A stretch of 64,000 bases of DNA. Source: Lelliottia sp. JS-SCA-14 (GTDB lineage Bacteria; Pseudomonadota; Gammaproteobacteria; Enterobacterales; Enterobacteriaceae). The notes under the pieces are model-generated. The model had not been told where the DNA came from and ran no database searches. It saw nothing but the letters and a program-made list of their open reading frames with translations. Positions 18,459 through 27,202 of this stretch are shown here, one piece after another (the stretch's first letter is position 1; every line of letters begins with the position of its first letter). The stretch lies in assembly GCF_035593345.1 (NCBI RefSeq), contig NZ_CP141606.1, forward strand, positions 682,001-746,000. Direction: 5' to 3'. The translations under genes and the position numbers were made by a program.

Positions 18459-18974
18459 TCAGCCGTATACCGCGTTATGAAACGGGCTTAACGCCAACAC
18501 CACCGCCTGATGGTACACGCTCGAACGCGTCAAGGCTCCGGCGGTAAACACGCCAATCGCTCCTTCTTTACGACCAATCTCATCAATGCCGGTGTACTGC
18601 GACATCACTGGTCCGAGCGCCTCTCCGGCGCGCACTTTTTCCAGAATGATGGCCGGTAAAGGCAGCGTCGCCGAGCGCGATTCACCGCGCTGCTCGCGGC
18701 TCTCGATCACCACCCAGCTAAAGGTGGCTCCCTCGTCAATCCCCGCCTCAATCGCCACCCAGAAATCAGCCTCAGGGCGCGCGGCCTTCGCATTCACGAC
18801 GCGATTTCGTGCGCCAGCGCGCGTTTCCTCGCTCCCGAACGGCTGTTCAGGGACGCCGCTCTCGACGCCGACGGCGTCAATGTGGCAGGATCCTTCGCCG
18901 AAGATCTCTTCAAATGCCCTTAGAATTGCCTGAATTTTGGCAGGATTAGTGGTAGCAGAGACAACATGGTGCAT
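18459..18974 (-). CDS. yjjX: inosine/xanthosine triphosphatase YjjX
   Basis: YjjX hydrolyses non-canonical ITP and XTP to keep them out of nucleic acids. The 171-residue protein has the family N-terminus [16 protein letters not shown], the substrate-binding segment [20 protein letters not shown] near residues 39-58, and [11 protein letters not shown] near residue 70. It is divergent from gpmB and convergent with trpR across the BIME array. Confidence 0.95.
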   Translation of the reverse strand: MHHVVSATTNPAKIQAILRAFEEIFGEGSCHIDAVGVESGVPEQPFGSEETRAGARNRVVNAKAARPEADFWVAIEAGIDEGATFSWVVIESREQRGESRSATLPLPAIILEKVRAGEALGPVMSQYTGIDEIGRKEGAIGVFTAGALTRSSVYHQAVVLALSPFHNAVYG

Positions 18975-19024
18975 AATTAAGCTCGATTCAAAAAAAACTC
19001 ATCGCAGTATAACGGAAAAAAAGC

Positions 19025-19672
19025 ATGTTACAGGTTTACCTTGTTCGCCACGGTGAAACGCAGTGGAACGCCGAGCGACGTATTCAAGGGCAGTCAGACA
19101 GTCCTCTCACCGCCAAGGGTGAGCAACAGGCATGGCAGGTCGCGGAACGTGCCAGATCCTTAGGCATCACGCACATTATCGCCAGCGATTTAGGTCGTAC
19201 GCAGCAAACGGCGCGCATTATTGCCGAAGCCTGCGGGTGCGACATTATCCTCGATCCTCGCCTGCGCGAACTCGACATGGGCGTGCTCGAAAAGCGTCAT
19301 GTGGATACCCTGACGGAACAGGAAGAGGGCTGGCGGCGTACGCTCGTCAACGGCACGGAAGATGGCCGTATTCCGCAAGGCGAATCCATGCAGGAGCTGA
19401 GCGTGCGCGTACAAGCGGCGCTGGCGGATTGTCTTAAACTGCCGCAGGGCAGCCGTCCGCTGCTGGTGAGTCACGGTATCGCGCTGGGATGTCTGGTGAG
19501 TACCATTCTCGGACTGCCAGCCTACGCGGAACGCCGTTTGCGTCTGCGCAACTGCTCCATTTCCCGTATCGACTATCAGGAAAGCCCGTGGCTGGCTTCA
19601 GGTTGGGTGGTGGAAATGGCAGGGGACATCTCGCATCTGGACGCCCCTGCGCTGGATGAACTGCAGCGCTAG
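19025..19672 (+). CDS. gpmB: histidine phosphatase family protein GpmB
   Basis: This 215-residue protein belongs to the phosphoglycerate-mutase-like histidine phosphatases. The phosphorylated histidine is in LVRHGETQWN (His9) and the second histidine in LLVSHGIALG near residue 150. It is named GpmB by homology to the cofactor-dependent mutase, but many relatives are phosphatases, so the physiological substrate is uncertain. Its stop codon shares the tetranucleotide CTAG (19669-19672) with the stop of the convergent rob gene. Confidence 0.93.
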   Translation: MLQVYLVRHGETQWNAERRIQGQSDSPLTAKGEQQAWQVAERARSLGITHIIASDLGRTQQTARIIAEACGCDIILDPRLRELDMGVLEKRHVDTLTEQEEGWRRTLVNGTEDGRIPQGESMQELSVRVQAALADCLKLPQGSRPLLVSHGIALGCLVSTILGLPAYAERRLRLRNCSISRIDYQESPWLASGWVVEMAGDISHLDAPALDELQR

Positions 19673-20538
19673 CGGCGCACTGGAATCAGGTATTCCATCC
19701 GCAGATTGATTGGGCCTACTTCCGGTCGGGCATCGCTGGCCGGGTAGTAGCGCTCAATATCCTGACCTTTGCGGCGGTTCAGATTCAGCATCGGCATGCA
19801 GGTGCCGTAAACGGTCAGGATAAACTCCTGAACGCCCGTGCCCAGCCCTTCGTAGGTGAACATCACGTATTCACCGCCTTCCAGTACCACCGGTTTCGAG
19901 CCCTGGATGTAGCCGTTGGCCATCTCCGGCGTGAGCGCGGTGGTGTAGAACACTTCCTGCTCGTCGTCTTTTTCCATGCTCGGATGCGTTTCGTTCAGGC
20001 CATACAGCAGCGGCGGAAGCGCCGGGGCGTGTCTCAGGAAATCGCGCCAGAACTGGGTGCGCATCTGATGACGGAATTCGGAGATCTGCTCCAGAGAACA
20101 GGTGTAGCTTTGCGTCGTGCCGATGAGATGGGTCTCTGGCAGGACCGTGAATTCGTATTTTGGCATCGCGAATTCACCCAGGCGCAGCGGCGGACGCATA
20201 CCAAATGAACTCCAGTCGGGTGAACGACGATAGAGCGCAGGCGTCAGCGAGAACTGTTTTTTGAAGGCGCGGGTGAACGTCTGCTGCGAGTCAAAACGGT
20301 ATTGCAGGGCAATATCCAGAATAGGGCGTGCCGTCAGGCGCAGTGCCACAGCCGATTTTGAAAGACGACGTGCACGAATATAGGCACCGATAGCATGACC
20401 GGTGACATCCTTGAACATCCTTTGCAAATGCCACTTGGAATAGCCTGCTTTTGCCGCCACATTATCCAGTGACAAAGGCTGGTCCAGATGACCTTCCAGC
20501 CAGGTAAGCAGATCGCGAATAATTCCAGCCTGATCCAT
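19669..20538 (-). CDS. rob: right-origin-binding regulator Rob
   Basis: Rob is an abundant AraC-family activator of the marA/soxS/rob regulon of antibiotic, solvent and superoxide resistance genes. The 289-residue protein has an N-terminal AraC DNA-binding domain (KAGYSKWHLQRMFKDVTGHAIGAYIRARRLSKSA is typical, about residues 26-60). A GyrI-like effector domain covers about residues 120-289. It is convergent with gpmB, sharing a CTAG stop. Confidence 0.96.
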   Translation of the reverse strand: MDQAGIIRDLLTWLEGHLDQPLSLDNVAAKAGYSKWHLQRMFKDVTGHAIGAYIRARRLSKSAVALRLTARPILDIALQYRFDSQQTFTRAFKKQFSLTPALYRRSPDWSSFGMRPPLRLGEFAMPKYEFTVLPETHLIGTTQSYTCSLEQISEFRHQMRTQFWRDFLRHAPALPPLLYGLNETHPSMEKDDEQEVFYTTALTPEMANGYIQGSKPVVLEGGEYVMFTYEGLGTGVQEFILTVYGTCMPMLNLNRRKGQDIERYYPASDARPEVGPINLRMEYLIPVRR

Positions 20539-20749
20539 ATACTATCCTCATCCTTAAAACAGCAGGTGCCTGATAACAGGGTAGCGGATAATAGCATTTT
20601 TTGATGTTTTAGCATTCAGTGTTTTTTTTGCGCATTAATGCTTTTTGCCGCACATTATGGGCAATAAATTGCTAATCCTGTGATCTTGCTACATTTTTAT
20701 TCGGTTTGTTGAATAATCGCTCAATGTAATTTTAAAGAATGGTAACAAT

Positions 20750-21220
20750 ATGAAATACAAGACATTGATCTTCACTGCTCTGATGTTAATCGTAGGCCGT
20801 CACGCGCTGGCTGAAGAAGTTGGCTCCGTCGATACCGTGTTCAAGATGTTCGGTCCGGACCATAAAATTGTGGTCGAAGCCTTCGACGATCCGGATGTGA
20901 AAAACGTCACCTGCTACATCAGCCGCGCGAAAACGGGCGGCATTAAAGGCGGCTTAGGGCTGGCGGAAGATACGGCCGATGCGGCGATCTCTTGCCAGCA
21001 GGTCGGGCCCGTCGAACTGAGCGACAAAATCAAAAACGGCAAAGCGCAGGGCGATGTGGTGTTCCAGAAACGGACCTCGCTGGTGTTTAAAAAGCTGCAG
21101 GTGGTGCGTTTTTATGACGTCAAACGCAACACGCTGGCGTACCTGGCCTACTCCGATAAAGTGGTCGAAGGATCGCCGAAAAACGCACTGAGCGCAGTGC
21201 CGATTATGCCGTGGCGCTAA
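20750..21220 (+). CDS. creA: CreA periplasmic protein
   Basis: This 156-residue protein matches CreA, a small secreted protein of unknown function (family PF05981). A signal peptide is visible at about residues 1-21, ending ...GRHALA-EE. The mature part holds two cysteines, in VTCYI and ISCQQ. It is the first gene of the cre locus, with creB starting 14 bases after its stop. Confidence 0.93.
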   Translation: MKYKTLIFTALMLIVGRHALAEEVGSVDTVFKMFGPDHKIVVEAFDDPDVKNVTCYISRAKTGGIKGGLGLAEDTADAAISCQQVGPVELSDKIKNGKAQGDVVFQKRTSLVFKKLQVVRFYDVKRNTLAYLAYSDKVVEGSPKNALSAVPIMPWR

Positions 21221-21234
21221 CCCAGGGAAAGACG

Positions 21235-21924
21235 ATGCAGCAACCCTTGATTTGGCTGGTGGAAGACGAAATCAGCATCGCCGAGACGCTGATCTACATG
21301 CTTTCGCAGGAAGGTTTTGCGGTAAAAGCGTTCGAACGCGGGCTGCCTGCGCTCGACGAGGCGCGACGTCAGGCACCTGCGCTGGCGATTCTGGATGTGG
21401 GTTTGCCGGATATCAGCGGATTTGAGCTGTGTCGTCAGCTGCTGGCGCAGCACCCGTCGCTGCCGGTGCTGTTCCTCACGGCCCGCAGTGATGAAGTGGA
21501 TAAGCTGCTCGGGCTGGAAATGGGGGCGGATGATTACGTCGCCAAACCTTTTTCCCCGCGCGAAGTGTGCGCCAGGGTGCGGACCATTTTGCGCCGGATG
21601 CAAAAATCCGCGCTGCCATCAGACATCGTGCGTATCGGACAGTTTGAACTCAACGAGCCGGCGGCGCAGATCAGCTGGTGCGGCGAGCCATTACTTTTGA
21701 CGCGCTACGAATTTTTGTTGCTCAAAACCTTGCTCCACGCGCCGGGCCGGGTGTTTTCCCGCCAGCAGCTGATGGACAAAGTCTGGGGTGAGGACGGCGA
21801 CAGCTTCGATCGCACCGTGGATACCCACATCAAAACCCTGCGCGCCAAACTGCGCGCCGTGAATGCAGATCTTTCGCCGATCAGCACCCATCGCGGCATG
21901 GGCTACAGCCTGGGGCTGGTGTAA
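21235..21924 (+). CDS. creB: response regulator CreB
   Basis: CreB is an OmpR-type response regulator of 229 residues. The receiver domain has the phospho-acceptor Asp54 in AILDVGLPDISG and the lysine in DDYVAKPFSP. The C-terminal winged helix contains RYEFLLLKTLLHAPGRVFSRQQL. It binds the cre tag found before creD. The start ATG at 21235 follows GGGAAAGACG; the frame is open further back but that part overlaps creA. Its stop overlaps the creC start by one base (TAATG), indicating translational coupling. Confidence 0.95.
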   Translation: MQQPLIWLVEDEISIAETLIYMLSQEGFAVKAFERGLPALDEARRQAPALAILDVGLPDISGFELCRQLLAQHPSLPVLFLTARSDEVDKLLGLEMGADDYVAKPFSPREVCARVRTILRRMQKSALPSDIVRIGQFELNEPAAQISWCGEPLLLTRYEFLLLKTLLHAPGRVFSRQQLMDKVWGEDGDSFDRTVDTHIKTLRAKLRAVNADLSPISTHRGMGYSLGLV

Positions 21925-23348
21925 TGCGCATTGGCATGCGCCTGCTGCTGGGCTATTTCCTGATCGTTGCTATCGCGGCCTGGTTCGTGCTGTCGATCTT
22001 TGTGCAGGAGGTCAAACCCGGCGTGCGTCGGGCGACTGAAGGCACGCTGATCGACACTGCCACGCTGCTGGCGGAAGTGGGGCGTGACGATCTGCTGAAT
22101 GGCGATCCGCAAAACGGCAGGGTGGCGCAGGCATTTTCTCAGCTCCATCAGCGGCCGTTTCGCGCCAACATTGGCGGCATCTACAAGGTGCGTAACGAGT
22201 ATCACGTCTACATGACCGACGCCCAGGGCCGGGTGGTGTTTGATTCCACTGGAAAAGGGCTGGGCGAGGATTATTCCCGCTGGAACGACGTCTGGCGCAC
22301 CCTGCGCGGGCAGTACGGGGCGCGTAGCACTCAGGACGATCCGAACGATCCCAACAGCACAGTGATGTACGTGGCGGCGCCGATTGTGGATCAGGGAAAA
22401 ATTATCGGCGTCCTGTCGGTGGGGAAACCGAACAGCGCGATGGCGCCGGTGATCCAGCGCAGCGAGCGACGCATTCTCTGGGCGGGTGGCGCGCTGCTGG
22501 GGATTGCCCTGCTGATCGGGCTGATCGTCGCCTGGTGGATTAACCGCTCCATCAGCTCTTTGTCGCGTTACGCCGATTCAGTCACCCACGAGACGCCGCT
22601 GCCGTTGCCCGACCCCGGCAGCAGCGAGCTGCGCAAACTGGCGCAGGCGCTGGAAAACATGCGTATCCGTCTTGAAGGCAAAAATTACATTGAGCATTAC
22701 GTTCACGCACTCACCCACGAGCTGAAAAGCCCGCTGGCGGCGATTCGCGGTGCGGCGGAGATCTTAGCGGAACAGCCGCCGCCGTCGGTGGCTGCGCGGT
22801 TTATCGATAACATTCTGGTGCAGAATGCGCGCATGCAGTCGCTGGTCGAGAAGCTGCTCGAGCAGGCGAAGCTGGAAAATCGCGTGGAGATTGTCCCGAC
22901 CAGGGTAAGTATTGACGCGCTGTTCGCGCGCATCACCGACGCCCGTTCGACGCAGCTGGCGGCAAAGAACATCAGGCTGACAGGCAACGGGGCAGCGCTA
23001 ACGGTCGAAGGCGACGCGGATCTGCTGGAGCAGGCGCTGGGCAATTTGCTCGACAACGCTATCGACTTCACGCCATCCGGCGGAAGCATTGAGCTCAGCG
23101 CCGAAGAGACGCAGAAACAGACTCTGCTGAAAGTCACGGACAGCGGCAGCGGCATCCCGGATTACGCGCTGGCTCGCATCTTTGAGCGCTTCTACTCACT
23201 GGCGCGCGATAACGGCCTGAAAAGCAGCGGCCTCGGGCTGGCATTTGTGCAGGAGGTGGCGCGGTTGCATCACGGCGATATTCAGCTTCACAACCGTGAA
23301 GCGGGCGGCGTTGAGGCGATTTTGAGACTTCACCGTCCCTTCACATAA
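21924..23348 (+). CDS. creC: sensor histidine kinase CreC
   Basis: CreC is the membrane sensor kinase that phosphorylates CreB; in E. coli it responds to growth on fermentation carbon sources. The 474-residue protein has a first membrane helix at about residues 7-26, a periplasmic domain, and a second helix near 185-205. A HAMP-like linker follows, then the phosphorylated histidine in HALTHELKSPLAAIRG (about 265). The ATPase motifs NLLDNAIDFTP and TDSGSGIPD come last. Its last codons carry the cre tag that controls creD. Confidence 0.95.
   Translation: MRIGMRLLLGYFLIVAIAAWFVLSIFVQEVKPGVRRATEGTLIDTATLLAEVGRDDLLNGDPQNGRVAQAFSQLHQRPFRANIGGIYKVRNEYHVYMTDAQGRVVFDSTGKGLGEDYSRWNDVWRTLRGQYGARSTQDDPNDPNSTVMYVAAPIVDQGKIIGVLSVGKPNSAMAPVIQRSERRILWAGGALLGIALLIGLIVAWWINRSISSLSRYADSVTHETPLPLPDPGSSELRKLAQALENMRIRLEGKNYIEHYVHALTHELKSPLAAIRGAAEILAEQPPPSVAARFIDNILVQNARMQSLVEKLLEQAKLENRVEIVPTRVSIDALFARITDARSTQLAAKNIRLTGNGAALTVEGDADLLEQALGNLLDNAIDFTPSGGSIELSAEETQKQTLLKVTDSGSGIPDYALARIFERFYSLARDNGLKSSGLGLAFVQEVARLHHGDIQLHNREAGGVEAILRLHRPFT
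23329..23344 (+). promoter_or_regulatory. cre tag (CreB-binding direct repeat) before creD
   Basis: TTCAC-CGTCCC-TTCAC is an exact match to the TTCAC-N6-TTCAC CreB site. It lies inside the 3' end of creC, 61 bases before the creD start codon, so creD is expected to belong to the CreBC regulon. Confidence 0.85.
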
Positions 23349-23405
23349 CTTCAAATTCAGCGCACATAGCCGCGTTACGCTCTCTCCATCACTAAGGAGA
23401 AGGCA

Positions 23406-24758
23406 ATGAAAAAATCCCCCCTGTTCTGGAAAGTTAGCACCCTGATGGGGTGCATCCTGCTGCTGTTAGTTCCGCTGTTCATGGTGAGTAACCTGATTTC
23501 GGAGCGCGCCAGCTATCGCGATGACGTTGAAGATACGCTGCGTCAAAGCACCAGCGGGCCGCAGCAGCTCACCGGGCCGCTGATCGCGATCCCGGTAACG
23601 GAAATTTATTACAAGTTCGAAGATAACGTGAGGGTTGAGCACAAGCGCAGTTTCCTGCACTTTTTGCTGCCTGAATCACTGGTGGTTGACGGGAATCAGC
23701 AGGTCGAGTCCCGCAGCATCGGGATCTACGACGGACAAATCTGGAGCACCGATCTCAAGCTGAAGGCGCAATTTAACACCGATAAGCTGGACGAACTGAA
23801 AGGCGAAACCATTACCCTCGGACAGCCGTTTATTGCCGTCGGCGTGGGCGATGCGCGTGGGATCGGTGCGGTGAAGGTCTCGAAAGTGAACGATGAAACC
23901 TTGACCGTCGAACCGGGTTCCGGCATTTCAGGGCAACAGGCGGGGATCCACATTCCGCTGACCTGGGAGACGCTCAATGCAAAAAATATCGACCTGGAGA
24001 TGTCACTCAATCTCAACGGAACGGGGAGTTTTTCCGTCGTACCGGTCGGGCGCAACAGCGAACTGACGCTGCGCAGCAACTGGCCGCATCCGGGTTTTAT
24101 GGGCGATTACTTACCCTCGAAGCGTGAAATCAGCGAGTCGGGCTTCCAGGCGCACTGGCAGAGCAGTTGGTTTGCCAACAATCTTGAAAGCCAGTTTAGC
24201 GCCATCGAACCGCCAGAGTTTCGTACCGTTCCGGCGTTTAGCGTCACGGTGGCGACGCCTGCGGACCAGTATCAACTGACGGACCGGGCGATTAAGTACG
24301 CTATTTTGCTGATTGCTCTGACGTTTATGGCTTTTTTCGTCTACGAAACAATGACTCACCTTCGCCTGCACCCGATGCAGTACCTGCTGGTGGGGCTGTC
24401 GCTGGTGCTGTTCTATCTGGTGCTGCTGGCGCTCTCTGAACACGTGGGCTTTACGCCCGCCTGGATTATCGCAAGCCTGGTCGGGGCGATGATGAACGGA
24501 GTTTATCTGCAGGCGGTGCTGAAAGGCTGGAAGCGCAGCGCGGTGTTTGTGGTGGCGCTGTTAGGCCTCGACGGCGTGATGTGGTTCTTGCTGCGCTCGG
24601 AAGACAGCGCGCTGCTGTTGGGCTCTGGCGTACTGGCGATCGCGCTGTTTGCGGTGATGTATCTCACCCGAAACTTTGACTGGTACTCGCTTTCACAGGT
24701 GAAGCAAAGTGTGCCAAAAGGTGAACCGGACGACGATGCGTTACGGATCTGGAAATAA
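23406..24758 (+). CDS. creD: CreD inner-membrane protein
   Basis: CreD is an inner-membrane protein of the CreBC regulon; relatives are linked to colicin E2 tolerance and envelope stress, but its biochemical role is unknown. The 450-residue protein has an N-terminal membrane helix at about residues 10-30, a large extracytoplasmic domain, and a cluster of C-terminal helices from about residue 295 to 425. A CreB site lies upstream. Confidence 0.94.
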   Translation: MKKSPLFWKVSTLMGCILLLLVPLFMVSNLISERASYRDDVEDTLRQSTSGPQQLTGPLIAIPVTEIYYKFEDNVRVEHKRSFLHFLLPESLVVDGNQQVESRSIGIYDGQIWSTDLKLKAQFNTDKLDELKGETITLGQPFIAVGVGDARGIGAVKVSKVNDETLTVEPGSGISGQQAGIHIPLTWETLNAKNIDLEMSLNLNGTGSFSVVPVGRNSELTLRSNWPHPGFMGDYLPSKREISESGFQAHWQSSWFANNLESQFSAIEPPEFRTVPAFSVTVATPADQYQLTDRAIKYAILLIALTFMAFFVYETMTHLRLHPMQYLLVGLSLVLFYLVLLALSEHVGFTPAWIIASLVGAMMNGVYLQAVLKGWKRSAVFVVALLGLDGVMWFLLRSEDSALLLGSGVLAIALFAVMYLTRNFDWYSLSQVKQSVPKGEPDDDALRIWK

Positions 24759-24786
24759 AAAAACGGCGCATTAAGCGCCGTTTTTA
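24757..24786. terminator. bidirectional terminator between creD and arcA
   Basis: ACGGCGC-ATTAA-GCGCCGT (24763-24781) is flanked by A-runs on the left and T-runs on the right, so it can terminate both the creD (+) and arcA (-) transcripts. Confidence 0.88.
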
Positions 24787-24803
24787 CTGCATTGAGTGCG
24801 GGA

Positions 24804-25520
24804 TTATTCCTGCAGGTCGCCGCAGAAACGATACCCTTCGCCGTGGATAGTGGCGATGATCTCTGGCGTATCCGGCGTAGACTCGAAGTGTTTACGAATG
24901 CGACGGATCGTCACGTCAACCGTACGGTCGTGCGGCTTCAGCTCGCGACCAGTCATCTTCTTCAGCAGCTCTGCACGGGACTGAATTTTGCCCGGATTTT
25001 CGCAGAAGTGCAGCATGGCACGGAATTCGCTGCGCGGCAGCTTGTACTGTTCACCGTTCGGACTAACCAGCGAGCGGCTATTAATATCAAGTTCCCAGCC
25101 GTTGAACTTGTAGCTGTCTACGCTACGACGCTCTTCGCTCACCGTACCCAGATTCATGGTACGGGACAGCAGGTTGCGTGCACGGATGGTTAACTCGCGA
25201 GGATTAAACGGCTTGGTGATGTAGTCATCAGCGCCGATTTCCAGGCCAAGAATTTTATCCACTTCGTTATCACGGCCTGTCAGGAACATTAGTGCGACGT
25301 TCGCCTGTTCACGCAGCTCGCGCGCCAGCAGAAGGCCGTTTTTCCCGGGCAGGTTGATATCCATGATGACCAGGTTGATATCATTTTCAGAAAGGATCTG
25401 ATGCATCTCTGCGCCATCGGTCGCTTCAAAGACATCGTAGCCTTCTGCTTCGAAAATGCTCTTTAACGTGTTGCGTGTTACCAACTCGTCTTCAACGATA
25501 AGAATGTGCGGGGTCTGCAT
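24804..25520 (-). CDS. arcA: aerobic respiration response regulator ArcA
   Basis: ArcA is the global regulator that, phosphorylated by ArcB under low oxygen, represses aerobic respiration and TCA genes. The 238-residue OmpR-type protein has Asp54 in [12 protein letters not shown], the receiver lysine in [10 protein letters not shown], and a C-terminal winged helix. It is transcribed away from a 635-base upstream region that contains an FNR-like box and the conserved yjjY frame on the opposite strand. Confidence 0.98.
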   Translation of the reverse strand: MQTPHILIVEDELVTRNTLKSIFEAEGYDVFEATDGAEMHQILSENDINLVIMDINLPGKNGLLLARELREQANVALMFLTGRDNEVDKILGLEIGADDYITKPFNPRELTIRARNLLSRTMNLGTVSEERRSVDSYKFNGWELDINSRSLVSPNGEQYKLPRSEFRAMLHFCENPGKIQSRAELLKKMTGRELKPHDRTVDVTIRRIRKHFESTPDTPEIIATIHGEGYRFCGDLQE

Positions 25521-25615
25521 GTTTGCTACCTAAATTGCCAACTAAATCGAAACAGGAAGTACAAAAGTCCCTGACCTGCCTGATGCATGTCGCAAATTAA
25601 CATGATCGGCCTAAC

Positions 25616-25756
25616 GTGACTAAAGTACGTAATTGCGTTCTTGATGCACTTTCCATCAACGTCAACAACATCATTAGCTTGGTCGTGGGCACTTTCCCTC
25701 AGGACCCGACAGTGTCAAAAACGGCTGTCATCCTAACCATTTTAACAGCAACATAA
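25616..25756 (+). CDS. yjjY: YjjY small open reading frame (46 codons), possibly not a protein
   Basis: A 46-codon frame starts at GTG 25616 and reads TKVRNCVLDALSINVNN onward, matching the E. coli YjjY sequence as I recall it. It lies opposite the arcA 5' leader. No convincing ribosome binding site precedes the GTG (CGGCCTAAC). Conservation could therefore reflect constraint on the arcA leader RNA or promoters rather than on a peptide. No domain is recognisable. Confidence 0.5.
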   Translation: MTKVRNCVLDALSINVNNIISLVVGTFPQDPTVSKTAVILTILTAT

Positions 25757-25797
25757 CAGGCTAAGTGACACCAGACACCCAATAAAACTACGCTTCG

Positions 25798-25811
25798 TTG
25801 ACATATATCAA
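25798..25811 (-). promoter_or_regulatory. FNR-like site in the arcA promoter region
   Basis: TTGACATATATCAA fits the FNR consensus TTGAT-N4-ATCAA with a single change. It is 278 bases upstream of the arcA start codon. E. coli arcA is known to be activated by FNR, so this is a plausible anaerobic activation site. The rest of 25521-26155 is A/T-rich and no other gene is seen in it. Confidence 0.55.
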
Positions 25812-26155
25812 GTTCAATTGTAGCACGTTAACAGTTTGATGAAATCATCGTATCGGATTGCTAGCCTTTGTCACAAATTTTCAATAAACCAACTAGTTGC
25901 AGATATTGATTAATAAACAACGCGAATCCAATACGAAAAAGCAATCAATCAGAGTATTATCATTAATAAACATACGGATAAGCAATATCTGTTAACATTT
26001 AAATCAATGATTCAGTCATGCAACAGTTTAGCGTTTTTAATTTGTTGTGAAACGCGATTTCGGTGATTTGTGTTGCAATTTTGTAAATTCGCGCTGCGTA
26101 ATATGTTGAGCTGTATCACACTTTTACAGGCTAACTGATTAAAAAGAGAGCATAA

Positions 26156-26842
26156 ATGCACTTATCGATAGTGCTGGTTTCGCCAGCAAGACCCGAAAAT
26201 ATTGGCGCCGCCGCCCGTGCAATGAAGACAATGGGATTCACCGATTTACGTATTGTCGACAGTGAGGCGCACCTCGAACCGGCTGCCCGCTGGGTGGCGC
26301 ACGGTTCGGGTGAAATTCTCGACAACATAACCACTTACGCCACGCTCGCTGACGCACTGCACGACATTTCCTTCACCGTGGCGACCACCGCGCGCAGCCG
26401 GGCGAAGTATCATTACTACGCGACGCCGACCGAACTGGTACCGATGCTTGAGGAAAAAAGCGCGTGGTTGACCAAAGCTGCGCTGGTGTTTGGCCGCGAA
26501 GATTCCGGCCTGACCAACGAAGAGCTTGAGCTGGCAGACGTGCTCACGGGCGTGCCGATGGTGGCGGATTATCCGTCCCTCAATCTGGGCCAGGCGGTGA
26601 TGGTCTATTGCTATCAATTAGCATCCTTAATGCAAACCCCGGCACCTGCCACAGAGAGCGTGGATGAAAACCAGCTGCGGGCATTACGCGCACGAACCCA
26701 ATCGCTTTTGGCGCAGCTGGGCGTGGCCGACGATCAGAAAATGGTGGACTGGTTACACCAGCGTCTCGGTCTACTTGAGCAGCGCGATACGGCGATGCTG
26801 CACCGATTGCTGCATGATATTGAAAAAAAATTGGCAGAATAA
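26156..26842 (+). CDS. yjtD: TrmH/SpoU-family RNA methyltransferase YjtD
   Basis: The 228-residue protein belongs to the SPOUT RNA 2'-O-methyltransferases. The N-terminal RNA-binding motif VSPARPENIGAAARAMKTMGF and the C-terminal knot motif YPSLNLGQAVMVYCYQL (about residues 140-156) are visible, with ALVFGREDSGLTNEEL between them. Its RNA target is not certain; TrmJ is a different paralogue of similar type. It precedes the thr operon, as in E. coli. Confidence 0.93.
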   Translation: MHLSIVLVSPARPENIGAAARAMKTMGFTDLRIVDSEAHLEPAARWVAHGSGEILDNITTYATLADALHDISFTVATTARSRAKYHYYATPTELVPMLEEKSAWLTKAALVFGREDSGLTNEELELADVLTGVPMVADYPSLNLGQAVMVYCYQLASLMQTPAPATESVDENQLRALRARTQSLLAQLGVADDQKMVDWLHQRLGLLEQRDTAMLHRLLHDIEKKLAE

Positions 26843-26976
26843 AAATCTGATATTTTTTTTTCGTATGGATTAACCGTCTGTCGATAAGGGTTGCAACTGG
26901 TCGTATCCGGACAAAAATAAATCCGCAAGCAGCGGGTCGTGAAAGGGTTACAAACTGTGATCAAATTAAAAATTCA

Positions 26977-27005
26977 TTGACTTAAGGTGCCGGATACTTT
27001 AACCC
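26977..27005 (+). promoter_or_regulatory. thr operon promoter
   Basis: TTGACT at 26977-26982 and a TTTAAC-type -10 near 26998-27003 align with the E. coli thrLABC promoter. It lies 50-75 bases before thrL. Confidence 0.75.
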
Positions 27006-27053
27006 TAAAAGGATACAGGACAGACAGAAAACAACACAGAGCACACAACATCC

Positions 27054-27122
27054 ATGAATCGCGTTAGCACCACCACCATTACAACAACCATCATCATTAC
27101 CACAGGTAACGATGCGGGCTGA
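27054..27122 (+). CDS. thrL: thr operon leader peptide ThrL
   Basis: A 22-residue leader peptide contains eight threonine and four isoleucine codons in a nearly continuous run (residues 6-17). Ribosome stalling at these codons when charged tRNA-Thr or tRNA-Ile is scarce prevents the downstream terminator from forming. It starts with MNRVS, where E. coli has MKRIS. Confidence 0.96.
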   Translation: MNRVSTTTITTTIIITTGNDAG

Positions 27123-27145
27123 CGCGTAACAGGAAAAACAGAAAA

Positions 27146-27178
27146 AAGCCCGCACCTGAACAGTGCGGGCTTTTTTTT
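27146..27178 (+). terminator. thr operon attenuator
   Basis: GCCCGCAC-CTGAACA-GTGCGGGC followed by eight T residues lies between thrL and thrA. It is the intrinsic terminator of the attenuation mechanism. Confidence 0.95.
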
Positions 27179-27202
27179 CGACCAAAGATCACGAGGTAAA
27201 CC

